In this document: piece after piece, positions 32,041-43,515 of the stretch | How the letters are laid out: each line of letters opens with the position of its first letter | Numbering within the stretch: the stretch's first letter is position 1 | Origin: Wyeomyia smithii | Taxonomy: Eukaryota; Arthropoda; Insecta; Diptera; Culicidae | Assembly: GCF_029784165.1 (NCBI RefSeq) | Contig: NC_073694.1 | Span: 163,630,342-163,694,341 of the forward strand | Direction of reading: 5' to 3' | DNA length: 64,000 nt | Notes under the pieces: model-generated | Told to the model about the DNA's origin: nothing | Databases searched by the model: none | The model's input: only the letters and a program-made list of their open reading frames with translations | Program-made: the position numbers and the translations under genes

Positions 32041-32726
32041 GCGTGTTTGGCAAAATGGTAGATTATTATTCCGTCTTCCCGAAAAAATACACCGTAAAAT
32101 ATTTTTTTTTTCAAGTTAACAAGGCACGCAAAATTAAATTTTTTTTAGGTATCTCAAAAAGCTTATTTTTCAAAACCCTTATTATTTTAATGCGAACTAC
32201 AGAAGGTTAGCTATTTTAATTTCTAAAAAAATAAGACAAAAATTAAAACTACCACAGTTTGCTCGATTGGTATGATGTCTTGGGTAAAGTTGTTTGTCCT
32301 TTAAGAAAAAAACTTAATGTTGAGCTAACATTGCGTAGTTTTTGTGTAAAAATCCAGATTTTTAAAATGTGGGTTATTTGAGATATTTAATTTAAAATAA
32401 CAATTTTGTTTTGTTACTGAAGTCATCATTTTTTTCCATATGGACTTCCTCACTGCGACCAGAATCGTTGATGTATTGCGAAATATGCCCGGGTATCTGC
32501 TGCACCCCGCACTTCTTTTATTAGTGATACCACTGTTAAGAAGTGGCATGTGAAAATTACCAGACGTCCCGCATTTTGCGGAAAAGTCCCACGTTTGAAC
32601 AAAATATCCCGCTTAGGAAAAGTCCCGCGAATGATCCCGCGTTCATCTAAAGTGTCCAACGCACCTAGAATTGAATAAAATTGAACCACGTGTCACATGT
32701 TTTTTGTTTTTGGTTGATATAGATAA

Positions 32727-33163
32727 TAGAGATGGTCGGGATTGATATTTTTCAAACCCGAACCCGATTTTTTTTTCGGTTTAAGCCTGAACCCGATCCG
32801 AACCTGAAACTGTTTTTTTTTTTCGATCAAACCCGAACCCGAAAGATTTATTTTTGTGAAACCCGAACCCGACTCAAACCCGAAATTGTGAAATTTTTTT
32901 TTGGGTCGATTTTTGACTCAATTTCGAGCCTGCCCTAAAGCTTTGTACCTCGAATGGTATTGAACTATAAGTGATTTTTACAGTTGCATAATATAAGACA
33001 TCATTATCTTATAACTATGCTTATTTGATATAGCCTGGTTTCGGGTTTTTAAAACCGAGCTCGACCTGAACCCGACATTTTCAAAAATTGTCAAACCCGA
33101 ACCCTAGTCGGGCTCGAGTTTCGGGGTTAGAAAACTCGAAACCCGAACCAATAGAATAGACCA
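32727..33163. mobile_element. hAT-like MITE of AAACCCGAACCCG repeats, copy 1 (degenerate)
   Basis: The left end TAGAGATGGTCGGG is identical to copy 2 at 49977. The interior is runs of T broken by (A)AACCCGAACCCG words, which switch to the complementary GGTTCGGG type near the right. The right terminus is decayed. The flanks ATAGATAA and ATAGATAT are consistent with an 8-bp duplication with one mismatch. Confidence 0.55.
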
Positions 33164-33338
33164 ATAGATATGGGTTGATATAGGAATGCATGAAACGTCG
33201 AGATTTGGTGTTATTGTGACGCAACACCCCGCCTATGTTTCGTCACGTTCGCATCACAATTTAAGCCTTCCGCTCAATTCAGTGAACCCAGCCAAAACGT
33301 AAACTAGAACAATAGCCTGCTGCCGAGTTTACTCAATA

Positions 33339-33570
33339 CACGAAAGTCGCTTTTTACGCGGGGGATACGTGCCGCGTAAAAAGAAACCGCGTAAAAAATC
33401 GCGTAAATCCCGGAATCCGCATTAAAAAACCGCGTAAATTCCGGAATCCTAGTAAAGATATTCCGGAATCCGTGTAAGAAAAAAAAAACCGCTTGAATTC
33501 CGAAATCCGCGAAAAAAAAACGCGTAAATTCCGAAATCCGCGAAAAAATAGCCGCAAAGCGACCTTAGTG
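33339..33570. mobile_element. TA-flanked MITE with CGCGTAAA subrepeats, copy 1
   Basis: The left end CACGAAAGTCGCTTTTTACG and the right end GCAAAGCGACCTTAGTG form imperfect inverted repeats flanked by TA (33337-33338, 33571-33572). The interior repeats CCGCGTAAA and TTCCGGAATCCGCG. It resembles the unit at 45121-45425. Confidence 0.55.
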
Positions 33571-34006
33571 TACAGTAGATTAACACTTGCGTACCTGATC
33601 CCTCCAGAGCCGAAAAAATGAAAATTCATTTATCTGCCATTCCGCAAGATCTTAACCAAATTTGATCGAACCTTTTCCAAAAGATCACAAATTTATCATA
33701 GTTTTTGGGACAGTAGAAGACGTTTCGAAATTTTCTTTTGTTCCGGATTTATCGAGGGGAACCGTGTGGTACCCTTCCAAAAACACAGGCTAGATTAAAA
33801 ACCTTGCTTGCGACATATCAAACTTTTAGTTTTTTTTTGCTAAACAATACTGTTGGCGATCGGTTTTTGATTACTTGGACGTGTTTTGGCAACTACTGGC
33901 CGAGTCCCGGGAATCGGTTCCGGGTATGGTTCCGAAACCTAGTCTGCGGCATATCAAAGAACTCGGACAAATACTAGTAGTGTTGTTGAGATTTAAGAAA
34001 CCCGAT

Positions 34007-34230
34007 ACAAAATGTTCACCTACCCGAAAAAATACCCTGTGCAAAATTTCTGCTCAATCGGACCTAAAATGGGGCGGCGCGAAGCGATTGAATTTTGCCT
34101 TAAAAATGCATGAAACGTCGAGATCTGGTATCAATACATGATTTTGGTGATTTTCGAATTTCTCAAGGTCAAACTTCAAAAATTAAAATTTTGCACAGAG
34201 TGTATTTTCGGGTAGGTGAACATTTTATGT
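34007..34230. repeat. Inverted repeat with about 36-bp arms
   Basis: AAAATGTTCACCTACCCG (34009) and CGGGTAGGTGAACATTTT (34209) are inverted, and the pairing continues inward through AAATACCCTGTGCAAAATTT and AAATTTTGCACAGAGTGTAT. The spacer is about 150 bp. The upstream sequence 33640-34000 is unrecognised but contains another TGCATGAAACGTCGAGAT copy (33188 and 34108). Confidence 0.5.
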
Positions 34231-34333
34231 AGGTTTTTTTTTAATTTTCTGGCTACTTTTTTCCTTAATCTACATTCATTATCTGATAGTATATTTCAAA
34301 GCGGCGTACGACTCACTTGAGCGAAATAAGCTA

Positions 34334-34474
34334 CACTTACTTACTACCCCATGGTAATATGAACCAATCTCGAGATATATCATTTTTACGAAAAATTAAT
34401 TACGAAATTTAAAACTATTTTCGTAGAAATGTTATATCTTGAGATTGGCTCATATTACCTCGGGGTGATAAGTG
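34334..34474. repeat. Near-perfect 140-bp palindromic unit
   Basis: Left arm: TACCCCATGGTAATATGAAC, CAATCTCGAGATATA, CATTTTTACGAAAA. Right arm: TTTTCGTAGAAATG, TATATCTTGAGATTGG, CTCATATTACCTCGGGGTGA. The arms are about 55 bp with a loop of about 25 bp. It looks like a small foldback MITE. Confidence 0.6.
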
Positions 34475-35229
34475 TTTCTCAGGTAAATTTTTCCGAGAAA
34501 TACAATGAGATTAAATCAAATTTGAAATTAATTTGGCTGCATTCGCTGAATTTATTTGGCCACACTTCCGGTCAAAAAATATGTTTTTTTTTTATTCTAT
34601 GCTTTATTTTCTTCAAAAATCACCTGTCAGTATTTTTCGATCGTCTTATGTCTATAAATTGTAGGAAATAGAAAAAAGTTGTTTTGACGAAATAATGCGT
34701 TATCTTGCAACAATGAGGGGGTCCCACAGAGCGGAGAGTATTCCAATCACACCTAAATTGGGATTTTTTCAAAGTGACACTAGATGAATAACTCCCCCAA
34801 CTTTGAGCAGAATCTGTGATGGTCGTGTCCAAGTTTGTGCCTTTTCGTGGTTACTTCGTATTGAATGACCAAATTTAATTTTTCAAATACAAATAGAATA
34901 AATTTGGTAACATTTTCGCTCAGCAATTATACTGTTTTTAAGTTCCTTGGCTGATTTTCTCCAAAATAATGTTTCAGTTTCTTTCCAGATTGTAGGTATT
35001 TGTGTTCATAATTAGAAGAAAATAAGGTTTTTTGACGACAAAAGCACTTTTAAAAAAAGGGGACCTTCAATTACAATCCTTATGCGTAACGTTCGTATAG
35101 CTAACGTTATTATATCTAACGTCTTTGAAGAGACACATCCGAAACTTTGGGAATATGAAATTTCCTGTGGAAGCACACTGACATTTTACGAATGCATCGT
35201 GAATGAGTCACATTGTTTGGAAAACGTGA

Positions 35230-36790
35230 ACCCCATTTATAATTCACCGGTCGACTGACATAAGTCGAACCGCGAAAAAAGAAAGTGGCAGATCGCTCTG
35301 GTTGTCACCTTTTTTAGCCGTGACCGTTGTGTTTGTTATTGTCGTTGTTACTGTCGTTGACGCTGTTATTGCTGTGCATGATAAACCACTTCGCGAGTGG
35401 TTGTTACGTAGTGATCCGGTTCTCGGCTTTCCGCTGCCGTTGGACTCGGGTGCAAGATCAACCAACCGGGCGATCTTTTCGAGAGCAGAGCCTTTCTTAT
35501 TTTGCACTTTTCTTTTTTTTCACCTCCTAACAGGTCGTTTGCATTTCAGCGGAAAGCTCCACGGTAAAAGAAAACATATATAGCTTGGGACCCGTGAAAC
35601 GCAGCACAGTTGGTTGTCGCTGAACGTCGGCTGCGAAATTATGACCCTTTACGGTTGAATTGTACGAGCATTGTTTCCTCCCGGGTAAAGGTGCACGTAA
35701 TAACCTTTTCAAGGATCGTTATCGTACGGTTCAGTGACCATTATTATAGCATAATGGTAGGAACGTTAAACCATGACCGGTACGGAACGGGCTGGAGGAA
35801 CTGTGCACGGAGATGCTGATAAAACTTTCTACCTTTGTCTTACCGCCCACTGTTGCCTACTGGTATAATAAATGTGCTCTTTCGGTGGATTGTTTTAATG
35901 ACATGTTTTTAGGCAGACAAGTCAATAAATATTTGAGCGTTGAATAACCACTGGGGTTTCGTGATGCTTGCAGTAAATTGGCTGCAAAGAATCTTTTTCA
36001 CTATTGGAACTATGTTGACTAAATCAAGTTTTGCATAAAGCTGCATAATATAAGCATAACAACGTTGAGCAAACGAATAATAGACCTTATGCCATCGCTC
36101 CTCCATGATTGGCCCCAGCTGACACCGTTCGATGACCTGATCTAAGTCGACTTTTCGCAACATTTTGAATGTTAAATTTTGCCCGCGCTTCATCTGAAGT
36201 TTGCGTATTTGTGTCACATGGACATCGAATAATCAAGATTGACTGCTTACGAGAGTCGAGTACCACAATTAATTAGCTTTATATTCATAAGCACGAGTGT
36301 GGTAGTTTTTTTTCGGACAGAAGAAAACAAGGAGAGAAAGTTCGAAGACTTGTCAAAAAACATCACTTGTTCGTCGTTCAACCCATCCATCAATATCATT
36401 ATGAAATCAGGTTTAAAAATTCATAAGTTAAGTTTCTACAACAGGGCAAGTAACAGAGAATTTTTTTGTTTTTCAAAATGAAATGAAACACCAGAATCAT
36501 TAAAAAAATAATTTTTAAGTTGGTTCAAAAGTTGCTATGAAACCGGTGATTATGCACGCAGTGCGTCGTCGGTTGCGGCATGAAGAAACCGTTGGCGTCG
36601 CGTCACCGTCGACTGTGCAGCCTCGCCAACACGGCCATCATCGGTAGATTTCACTTTCTTTCAGGCCACGTCGTTGGCTCCGGAACGGGTTTAAATATTT
36701 ACTATCTGCCAACAACGGTGCAGTCGCTTTTCCGCTTTTCGCATGCTTAACCGTTTCCCCATTTTGACTTAAGTGACTAGTTGAGCTAAT
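35230..36790. other. Higher-complexity island, possibly exon or promoter sequence
   Basis: It stands out from the AT-rich surroundings. A TATA-like ACATATATAG near 35575 is followed about 30 bases later by CAGCACAGTTGG on the plus strand, which could be a promoter. On the minus strand the frame 36217-35909 gives 102 residues (TQIRKLQMKRGQNLTF, LGPIMEERWHKVYYSF) with protein-like composition and an upstream stop. I do not recognise the family. A second GC-rich patch at 36540-36720 has TTTAAATATT followed by GGTGCAGTCG. Function is unknown. Confidence 0.25.
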
Positions 36791-37189
36791 GGAGTAAAGA
36801 CGTTAAGCATAATGTGCTTTTAAAGCTGTTATTATTTCCAATGACCCGGCTGTAGTACACTTTGGTTTTAGATTTTGGTTAAGAGAACTTTACAAGCTAT
36901 CGGATCGTAGAAAGTTTTTCGGTTTTTATTCACGAATGAAATATCTAAACAATGAAAAGTATTCCAACATTTTAAGTGATAGATTTCCAGTGCGTCTTAA
37001 ACTGTCCTACAGATCAGATGTGTTTTCGGTTGCTTGTGGACTGGTCTTTGACTGCCTATAGCTTCAAAGTTTGTGTTTTGTCATTGTGTCTTTTAAAGAC
37101 TACCTGAAAGTTATTTCCCATCAGTCTTTCTCAAGACTACCTACTTTTGAATTTAGCATTTGTTTTAACTTTTTTCGTATCACCTGAAA

Positions 37190-38150
37190 TGGCAGGACGG
37201 AAAAGAAACCACGCATCGCTGCGGGGAGGAAAAGAGAGGCATCTCTTTCTGACACTTCGAGTGTCTGTAGTGACAATCCTTTTGATATTTTGCCTGGGCA
37301 AGAAGCTGGTGAAATGGAAGTTATTAGTAATGAAACTATACAAAATGTAAAATCATTAAAAAAGGAGAAAGTTCCACAGTTCCACTGTGGTAACTATTTC
37401 TTCTGAATTCAATATTTTCAAAAAGGAACTTTCAAAAATTGGTCGTCGAGGCGAATGCCGCTTATTAGCCGACTCTATTAAGGGTCGCAATCGTCTTATT
37501 CAGTATTTAACTGAAAAGATGTATAATTTTTTTACATATGACACTAAGAGCGCCAAGCCGTTCAAGGTCGTATTGAAAGGTCTCACCAACGATCAAACCG
37601 TTGATGAGATCAAACTTACTTTAACAGAATTACTTGGCATAGCCCCTACCCAAGTAATTCTAATGAAACAAAAATCACGAGGCGAAAACAGTCAGCGAAC
37701 TGGATTTTCCCTTGTTAATTATTTAATTCATTTTAACCGCAGAGAGGAACTTAAAATTTTTTGAAAAAGCACATGCTTTATATAACGCGCGTGTAAAATG
37801 GGAAGCTTAGAGGAAGTTTGGCGGAGGTGAAAAGCATATCACCCAATGCCGTATTTGCCAACGTTATGGCCATGGTTCAAATTTCTGTAACATGGAACAA
37901 AAATGCCTGATTTGTGGAGAATCTTCTCACAAAAACATGTCCTGTGAAAGAGAGTAAAAATTTTCGCTGTGCGAATTGTAACGGCAACCATACGTCAAAT
38001 TTCTACCAATGGCAAGGCAAGGTAAACAAATATCAATTTCCCAATCAAAACAAACTTCAAAACAAATTCTCCAAGCGTACCAGTACCGCTCACTTCTTCT
38101 ACTACTTTGCATACTCGTTTAACATATGCACAGGTTACAGGTAGTTCGAA
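37190..38150 (+). pseudogene. gag-like ORF1 of the Juan-like element, frameshifted
   Basis: Reading across frames: KREASLSDTSSVCSDNPFD, SEFNIFKKELSKIGRRGE, then FFTYDTKSAKPFKVVLKGL (Pre-C2HC-like), LVNYLIHFNRR, then knuckles CRICQRYGHGSNFC, CLICGESSHKNMSC and CANCNGNHTSNFYQ. The last knuckle lacks its final Cys. At least three frameshifts separate the parts (about 37380, 37760 and 37940). The domain order equals that of ORF1 at 3875-5113. Confidence 0.75.
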
Positions 38151-38433
38151 CATTCTACCGCCTAATGTTGGTAGTTCGAAAATGACCGTTAATATGAGTA
38201 GCAAAACACGCTAGAAAATAATTGTACACCTATTACCCCAGCCAATATTACTACCAAAAATATTTTTTCTAATGTCAACTGCCTGGGGCCTATAACGGCC
38301 GGTAAACTTTCTTTTCTGCAACAGGCAATGTTCGATCTCATGAACGCCATGTTGCAGGCAAAATCAATGTTTGAAGCCATTCAAATAGGTACAAATTTTA
38401 CAATTAAAATTGTTTCTAATTTAAAATTTAGCA

Positions 38434-40791
38434 ATGATTTTAAATAAACCGATCAAAATTTTAAATTGGAATGCTCGCTCATTGGAGGCCAATGAGAATG
38501 AGCTTTTTAATTTTTTAACAGTAAATAATGTGCATATTGCAATTATTACTGAAACATTTTTGAAACCTAACATGAAATTAAAATATGATCCCAATTACGT
38601 GGTTCATATATATGATAGGATTCAGGGTTCCTGCGGTGGAGTTGCAATTGTTATTCATCGCCGAATCAAACATCGTGCTCTTCCCCATCTTGAGACGAAA
38701 GTGATTGAAACTTTGGGAATTGAAGTTCAAACTGAACTTGGGATTTTATTTATTGCCGCAGCATATTTACCATTTCAATGCACACGCGAGCACAAAAATT
38801 ATTTTAAAGGTGATTTACAAAAACTCACCAGAAATCGTAATAATTCTCGAAGTAATTCCAATGGTAAAATTTTATTCAATGATTGTTCTTCAGGATACTA
38901 TTCTATTTTGTCTCCGAATAGTCCTACATGCTTTCCTTCTATAAGAAACCCTTCAACAAGCATTAAAATGTGCAATTGTTGATGCCAGGAATTATTCTGT
39001 TCCAAAGGCTCAAGTGAAATTTGATTCACCGATAATTGACGAGAATCTTCAACTTCTAATTCGTTTGAAAAATGTTCGCAGACGTCAACATCAACGTTCT
39101 CGTGACCCTGTTTTTAAAACTATTTATAAAGATTTACAGAAAGAGATTAAACATAGATTTACTCTTCTGAGAAATCAAAATTTTGAGACTAAAGTTGAAA
39201 AATTGAAACCATATTCAAAACCCTTTTGGAAGCTGTCGAAGATTCTTAAGAAACCTTCAAAGCCTATTCCAGTTTTAAAAGATGGTGAACGTTTTCTTGT
39301 ATCCAATGAACAAAAGGCCCAAAGACTTGCTCAGCAGTTTGAGAGTGTTCATAACTCAAATTTGAATTTTGTGAGTCCAATTGAAAATGAAGTCACACGT
39401 CAATTTGATTTAATTTCTTCCCAGAATTTTTTACATGCAGAAATAATTGAGACTAACTTGAATAAAGTAAAATCAGTTATTAAAAATTTCAAAAATATGA
39501 AAACACCTGGTGACGATGGAACCTTTAATATACTAATTAAACATCTCCCTGAGAGCACAATGGAATTTTTAGTGAAAATTTTCAATTGCTGCTTCAAAAT
39601 TGTATATTTTCCCAAATTATGGAAAAATGCAAAAATTACTCCAATTTTAAAACCGGATAAGAACCCAGCTGAAGTTTCAAGTTATCGACCAATCAGTTTG
39701 CTTTCTTCAATAAGTAAACTGTTTGAGAGAATTATTCTTAACCGAATGATGTCACACATCAACGAAAATTCAATTTTTGCAGATGAACAGTTTGGATTTC
39801 GCCATGGGCATTCCACTACTCATTAATTGCTCAGAGTTACTAATATGATACGAGCTAACAAATCTGAAGGTTATTCCACTGGAGCTGCTCTTTTAGACAT
39901 AGAAAAAGCATTCGACAGTGTTTGGCATTAAGCTTCGATTGCGAAATTGCAAACTTTTAATTTTCCAATTTTCCTAATCAAAATCTTACTGATCGAACTC
40001 TGCAGGTTGTCTATCAGAATTCAAAATCTGATAGATTTCCTGTCAGACCAGGTGTACCTCAAGGTTCAGTCTTGGGTCCAGTCCTGTACAACATATTCAC
40101 TTCAGATCTTCCTGATTTGCCTCCAGGATGCACAAAGTCATTGTTCTGCGATGACACACGCATTTCCGTAAAAGAAAAAAGTCTTCGTGTCATATGCAGT
40201 CGATTGCAGAAAAGTTTAGATATTTTTTCTTCCTATTTGCAAAAGTGGAAAATCTCTCCCAATGCTTCTAAAACTCAAATGATAATTTTTCTGCATAAGC
40301 CTAGGGCTTTTTTCCTCAAGCCAAACAATAATCACGTATTCAAAATGAATGGGGTTATTTTACGTTGGTCTGACAAGGTTAAGTACTTGGGACTAATTTA
40401 CGATAAAAAACTAATTTTTGAAGAGCACATTGAAAGTATACGAGACAAGTGCATCAAATATACGAGATGTCTATATCCTCTCATTAACAGGAATTCTAAA
40501 CTTTGTTTAAAGAACAAACTTTTGATTTACAAACAAATTTTTAGACCAGCAATGCTTTATGCTGTACCGATCTGGTCAAGTTGCTGTTCAACAAGGAAGA
40601 AAACGCTCCGAAGGATTCAGAATAAAATTCTGAAAATGATTTTGAAGCTTCCTCCTTGGTTTGGTACACTTGAATTACATAGACTTACTGGTGTTGAACC
40701 ATTAGAAGCTATGTCAAATAAAATTACTAACAATTTTCGACAAAAATCGTTGCAATCCTCAATTGCTACGATAAGCTCTCTTTATAGCTAA
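38434..40791 (+). pseudogene. Endonuclease-RT ORF2 of the Juan-like element, defective
   Basis: It starts MILNKPIKILNWNARSLEAN and ITETFLKPN, the front of the endonuclease. The GDLN and SDH catalytic blocks are absent: LTRN runs directly into NNSRSNSNGKILFND, and the SDH region is deleted before 39000. The RT follows: PGDDGTFN, SSYRPISLL, EQFGFRHGHSTTH then a stop (Gln to TAA, 39827), DIEKAFDSVWH then a stop, PGVPQGSVLGPVLYN, and CDDT in place of ADDT at 40147. It ends at a stop after ATISSLYS. It is a dead copy. Confidence 0.85.
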
Positions 40792-41050
40792 GTTATAGCT
40801 AATAAGTTAGCAATTAAGTTAGTTGTAAGTTTACTTCCCCAGTTTCTGACAAGTAGATTTAAATCCCTACGAATGATGAGTCCTAATTGCGAAAGCAAAC
40901 AAATCCTAACAATTAAAATTACAAATTTTTAACAGTGTTGAGAAGTCACCATTTGTGATTGGACACACATACTCATTACTTACTAATATTTATCATAAAT
41001 ACTTAAGCTACTAACAAATCCCCCCCTTAAATAAAAGTGATAGATTTTTC

Positions 41051-41830
41051 ATTCGAGACCTCTCGTTTTTTTTTGAAGGCTCTAAATGTTATGTACACTC
41101 CACTTTCTTTAGCGGAGGAAATGTTTTGAGTAAAAAAGAGTAGGAATTGAAGCCTATAAACAGAAAGGTGTTCCTATTTGAGAAATCGGACGTAGAGTCA
41201 CAAAAATTCAAAGGATCCACAAAAGTACGCAACTGTAAAGCAAAGGCCAAAGAAATCGAAGTTATTGGCAAGAGACAAGCGAAGTGTCAAGAAACTGGTG
41301 TCAAACGCAACGATATCCTTTGCGAAGAGTAAATTCACTCTGCAGGAGAAACAATTTCGGAGAGATTTGCGGCACAACTAGCAAAAGATAAACATTGTGG
41401 AATATCAATTTAATAATTTGCAAATACATTTTCAAATCGAAATTCAAAAGGAAGTGACTAACATTAACATCAATACCAAAAATCGACGTAAAGTAAACCT
41501 GTCTTATAGTTTCCTAACAATACTAAATCAAATTTATGCATTTATGGCTAAAATCTGCGCTTTTCTTCTAACCTTTTCGCCATAAAGCGTTCTGACAACG
41601 AGATGCGCCCACCTCGATTTCGCCTTGTTTTTGTTTTTTCTTCAGTTGCGCCTCTTTAAATGCGCCTTTATTTTGAAAACATTGTTGATCCGCCCTTTAC
41701 TGCCGCCTGTTTACGAAATATTTCGCGAATAAGCCCGTTGCTTCGAAACAATGTAAAGAGCCTAGCCTAGTTACAAAGTATCTTTTGAGCAAAATCATTT
41801 CAAATCGCCTGGAAATACGCGAAAATTTAA
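41051..41830. other. Sequence between the Juan-like element and a foldback
   Basis: No supported gene. A 61-codon frame at 41147-41332 is Lys-rich and unrecognised. 41600-41690 repeats GCGCC words. I see nothing else. Confidence 0.25.
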
Positions 41831-41831
41831 T

Positions 41832-42874
41832 CGACAATTTTTGATTTGAATGAAATTTTGCACACGTATTTGGCTTAGCAAACTGAGCATTTTTCACAGG
41901 TGGAGAGATTTTTTACACCCATGAGTTACATTCTTAAAGGGCGTATGCCTTTTGGCATAGGTTTTATTCAAAGCATTGTAGCCCAGAAACCGTTGGTTGT
42001 ATAGAGAAACTGTCTGAGAATGAGTTGTAGCGAATCAAAAATGCATCATTAAAAAAATATACACTGTACAAAAAAAATTTTGTTGACCAAAAAAATTAAA
42101 AATAAACATTAAATTTCAATTTAAAAAAAAAGAGTTGATTTTTTTTATTTTTTTTAAAGAAACTTGACGGTAATACGCAACTTTTAGAAAAAAGTCCAGG
42201 ATGAAGAAATGAAAAGTAATGAATCAAGCATTCCAATGAACGTATGGTTTTTGCTGGAGAACCATGGACAAATTAAGAAAAACGTGTATTTTCTGAAATA
42301 TTGATAATTTTTCGAGCTTAAATTAAAAATAACTCGAAAACCGATGCCTTTGGAATGTTTACTACCAAGAGCTTTTTGATTCAAAATGACTCCCTGCATC
42401 TTTTAAAATCATCAGAATACAAATATTTTGAAAAATGTTTAAATTAGAATTTTTATAAAAAAATTAATATACCATAAAAAATTAATTTTCATTTCTCCAT
42501 CCTGGACTTTTTTTAAAAGTTGCGTATTAACGTCCAGTTTCTTTAAAAAAAAAAATACAAAAAAATCAACTCTTTTTTTTTTCAAATTGAAATTCAATGT
42601 TTATTTTTAATTTTTTTTGGTCAAACAAATTTTTTTTTGAACAGTGTATATTTTTTTATGGTGCATTTTTAATTCCCTACAACTCATTCTCAGACAGTTT
42701 TTCTATACAACCAACGGTTTCTGGGCTACAATGCTTCGAATAAAACCTATGCCAAAAGGCATACGCCCTTTTAGAATGTAACTCATGGATGTAAAAAATC
42801 TCTCCATCTGTGAAAAATGCTCAGTTTTCTAAGCCAAATACGTGTGCAAAGTTTCATTCAAATGAAAAATGGTC
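41832..42874. repeat. 1.04-kb foldback with roughly 370-bp arms
   Basis: The left arm 41832-42205 and right arm 42488-42874 are inverted copies. Matching landmarks are ACACGTATTTGGCTTAG / CTAAGCCAAATACGTGT, AGGGCGTATGCCTTTTGGCA / TGCCAAAAGGCATACGCCCT, AGAAACCGTTGGTTGTATAG / CTATACAACCAACGGTTTCT, and AAAGTCCAGGATG / CATCCTGGACTTT. A 280-bp spacer separates them. There is no ORF. The transcript would be almost fully double-stranded. Confidence 0.8.
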
Positions 42875-43334
42875 GATATTCGACCATAGGTCATTTGGCG
42901 CGATCTTGCTCTTTTGTTTTGGGTAAACTGTTTTGTCGCCTTTCACTAAAAACTTGATTTAAATAGTTTTAACGATTTATACAAAAGTAAGAAAGGATTC
43001 TTGCCATGAATTTTGTAAGTCTTTTCGAAACCACTGGTGTAATAAAACGATTTGTTTACATTTTGTAAGTTGCGCCCTACTCGCGAATCACTCCGGAATT
43101 CGCAAGGTTTTGCATTCCAGTCCCAGCCTAACTCGTTTTAGGATGGTGAAAGCTCCAAATCTCACTTCATTACATAAACAAAACCATCTGGAATTTGTTA
43201 AATTCAACATGGAATGTCAATGGAACATGGTTTGATTGAATTTGGTTTAGGCTTTGTACAGATGATCCTTTGAATATTTGGCTCATTTGTTGTGATTGGA
43301 AAATATACTAACGACACAAAACATAGGAACCTTT

Positions 43335-43515
43335 TTCAATTGCTACGATGAGCACCCCTGCGAATGATTAACCTTGATTGTGAAAGCTAACAACAATTCC
43401 AATCTCTAACAGTGTTGGGAAGTGACATGAAAATATGATAATTTATAGAATTGATAATGTAAATGTATCACTCAACCCTCCTTCCTCTTCTTCTAAAGAA
43501 ATATAAAAGTTGCGT
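43335..43515 (+). mobile_element. 5'-truncated 3' end of a Juan-like element
   Basis: TTCAATTGCTACGATGAGCA, CCTGCGAATGATTA, TAACAGTGTTGGGAAGTGAC and AAATATAAAAG match the end of ORF2 and the 3' UTR at 40765-41040 in the same order. This is what a 5'-truncated retroposon insertion leaves. Confidence 0.6.

Larger units (their letters stand above)
37121..41050 (+). mobile_element. Juan-like Jockey-clade non-LTR retrotransposon, degenerate
   Basis: It contains gag and endonuclease-RT remnants in order on the plus strand, followed by a 3' UTR ending near AAATAAAAG (41030). TCAGTC at 37121 is a plausible initiator, but the exact 5' end and target duplication were not found. The RT (SSYRPISLLSSISKLFERI) closely resembles mosquito Juan elements by memory. 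AT-biased codon use contrasts with the GC-richer Jockey copy at 3766. Confidence 0.7.

Noticed and set aside
35302..35583. Plus-strand frame with a hydrophobic, signal-like start (FLAVTVVFVIVVVTVV)
   Set aside because: The hydrophobic stretch comes from a GTTGTT-type simple repeat and the remainder has no coding features.
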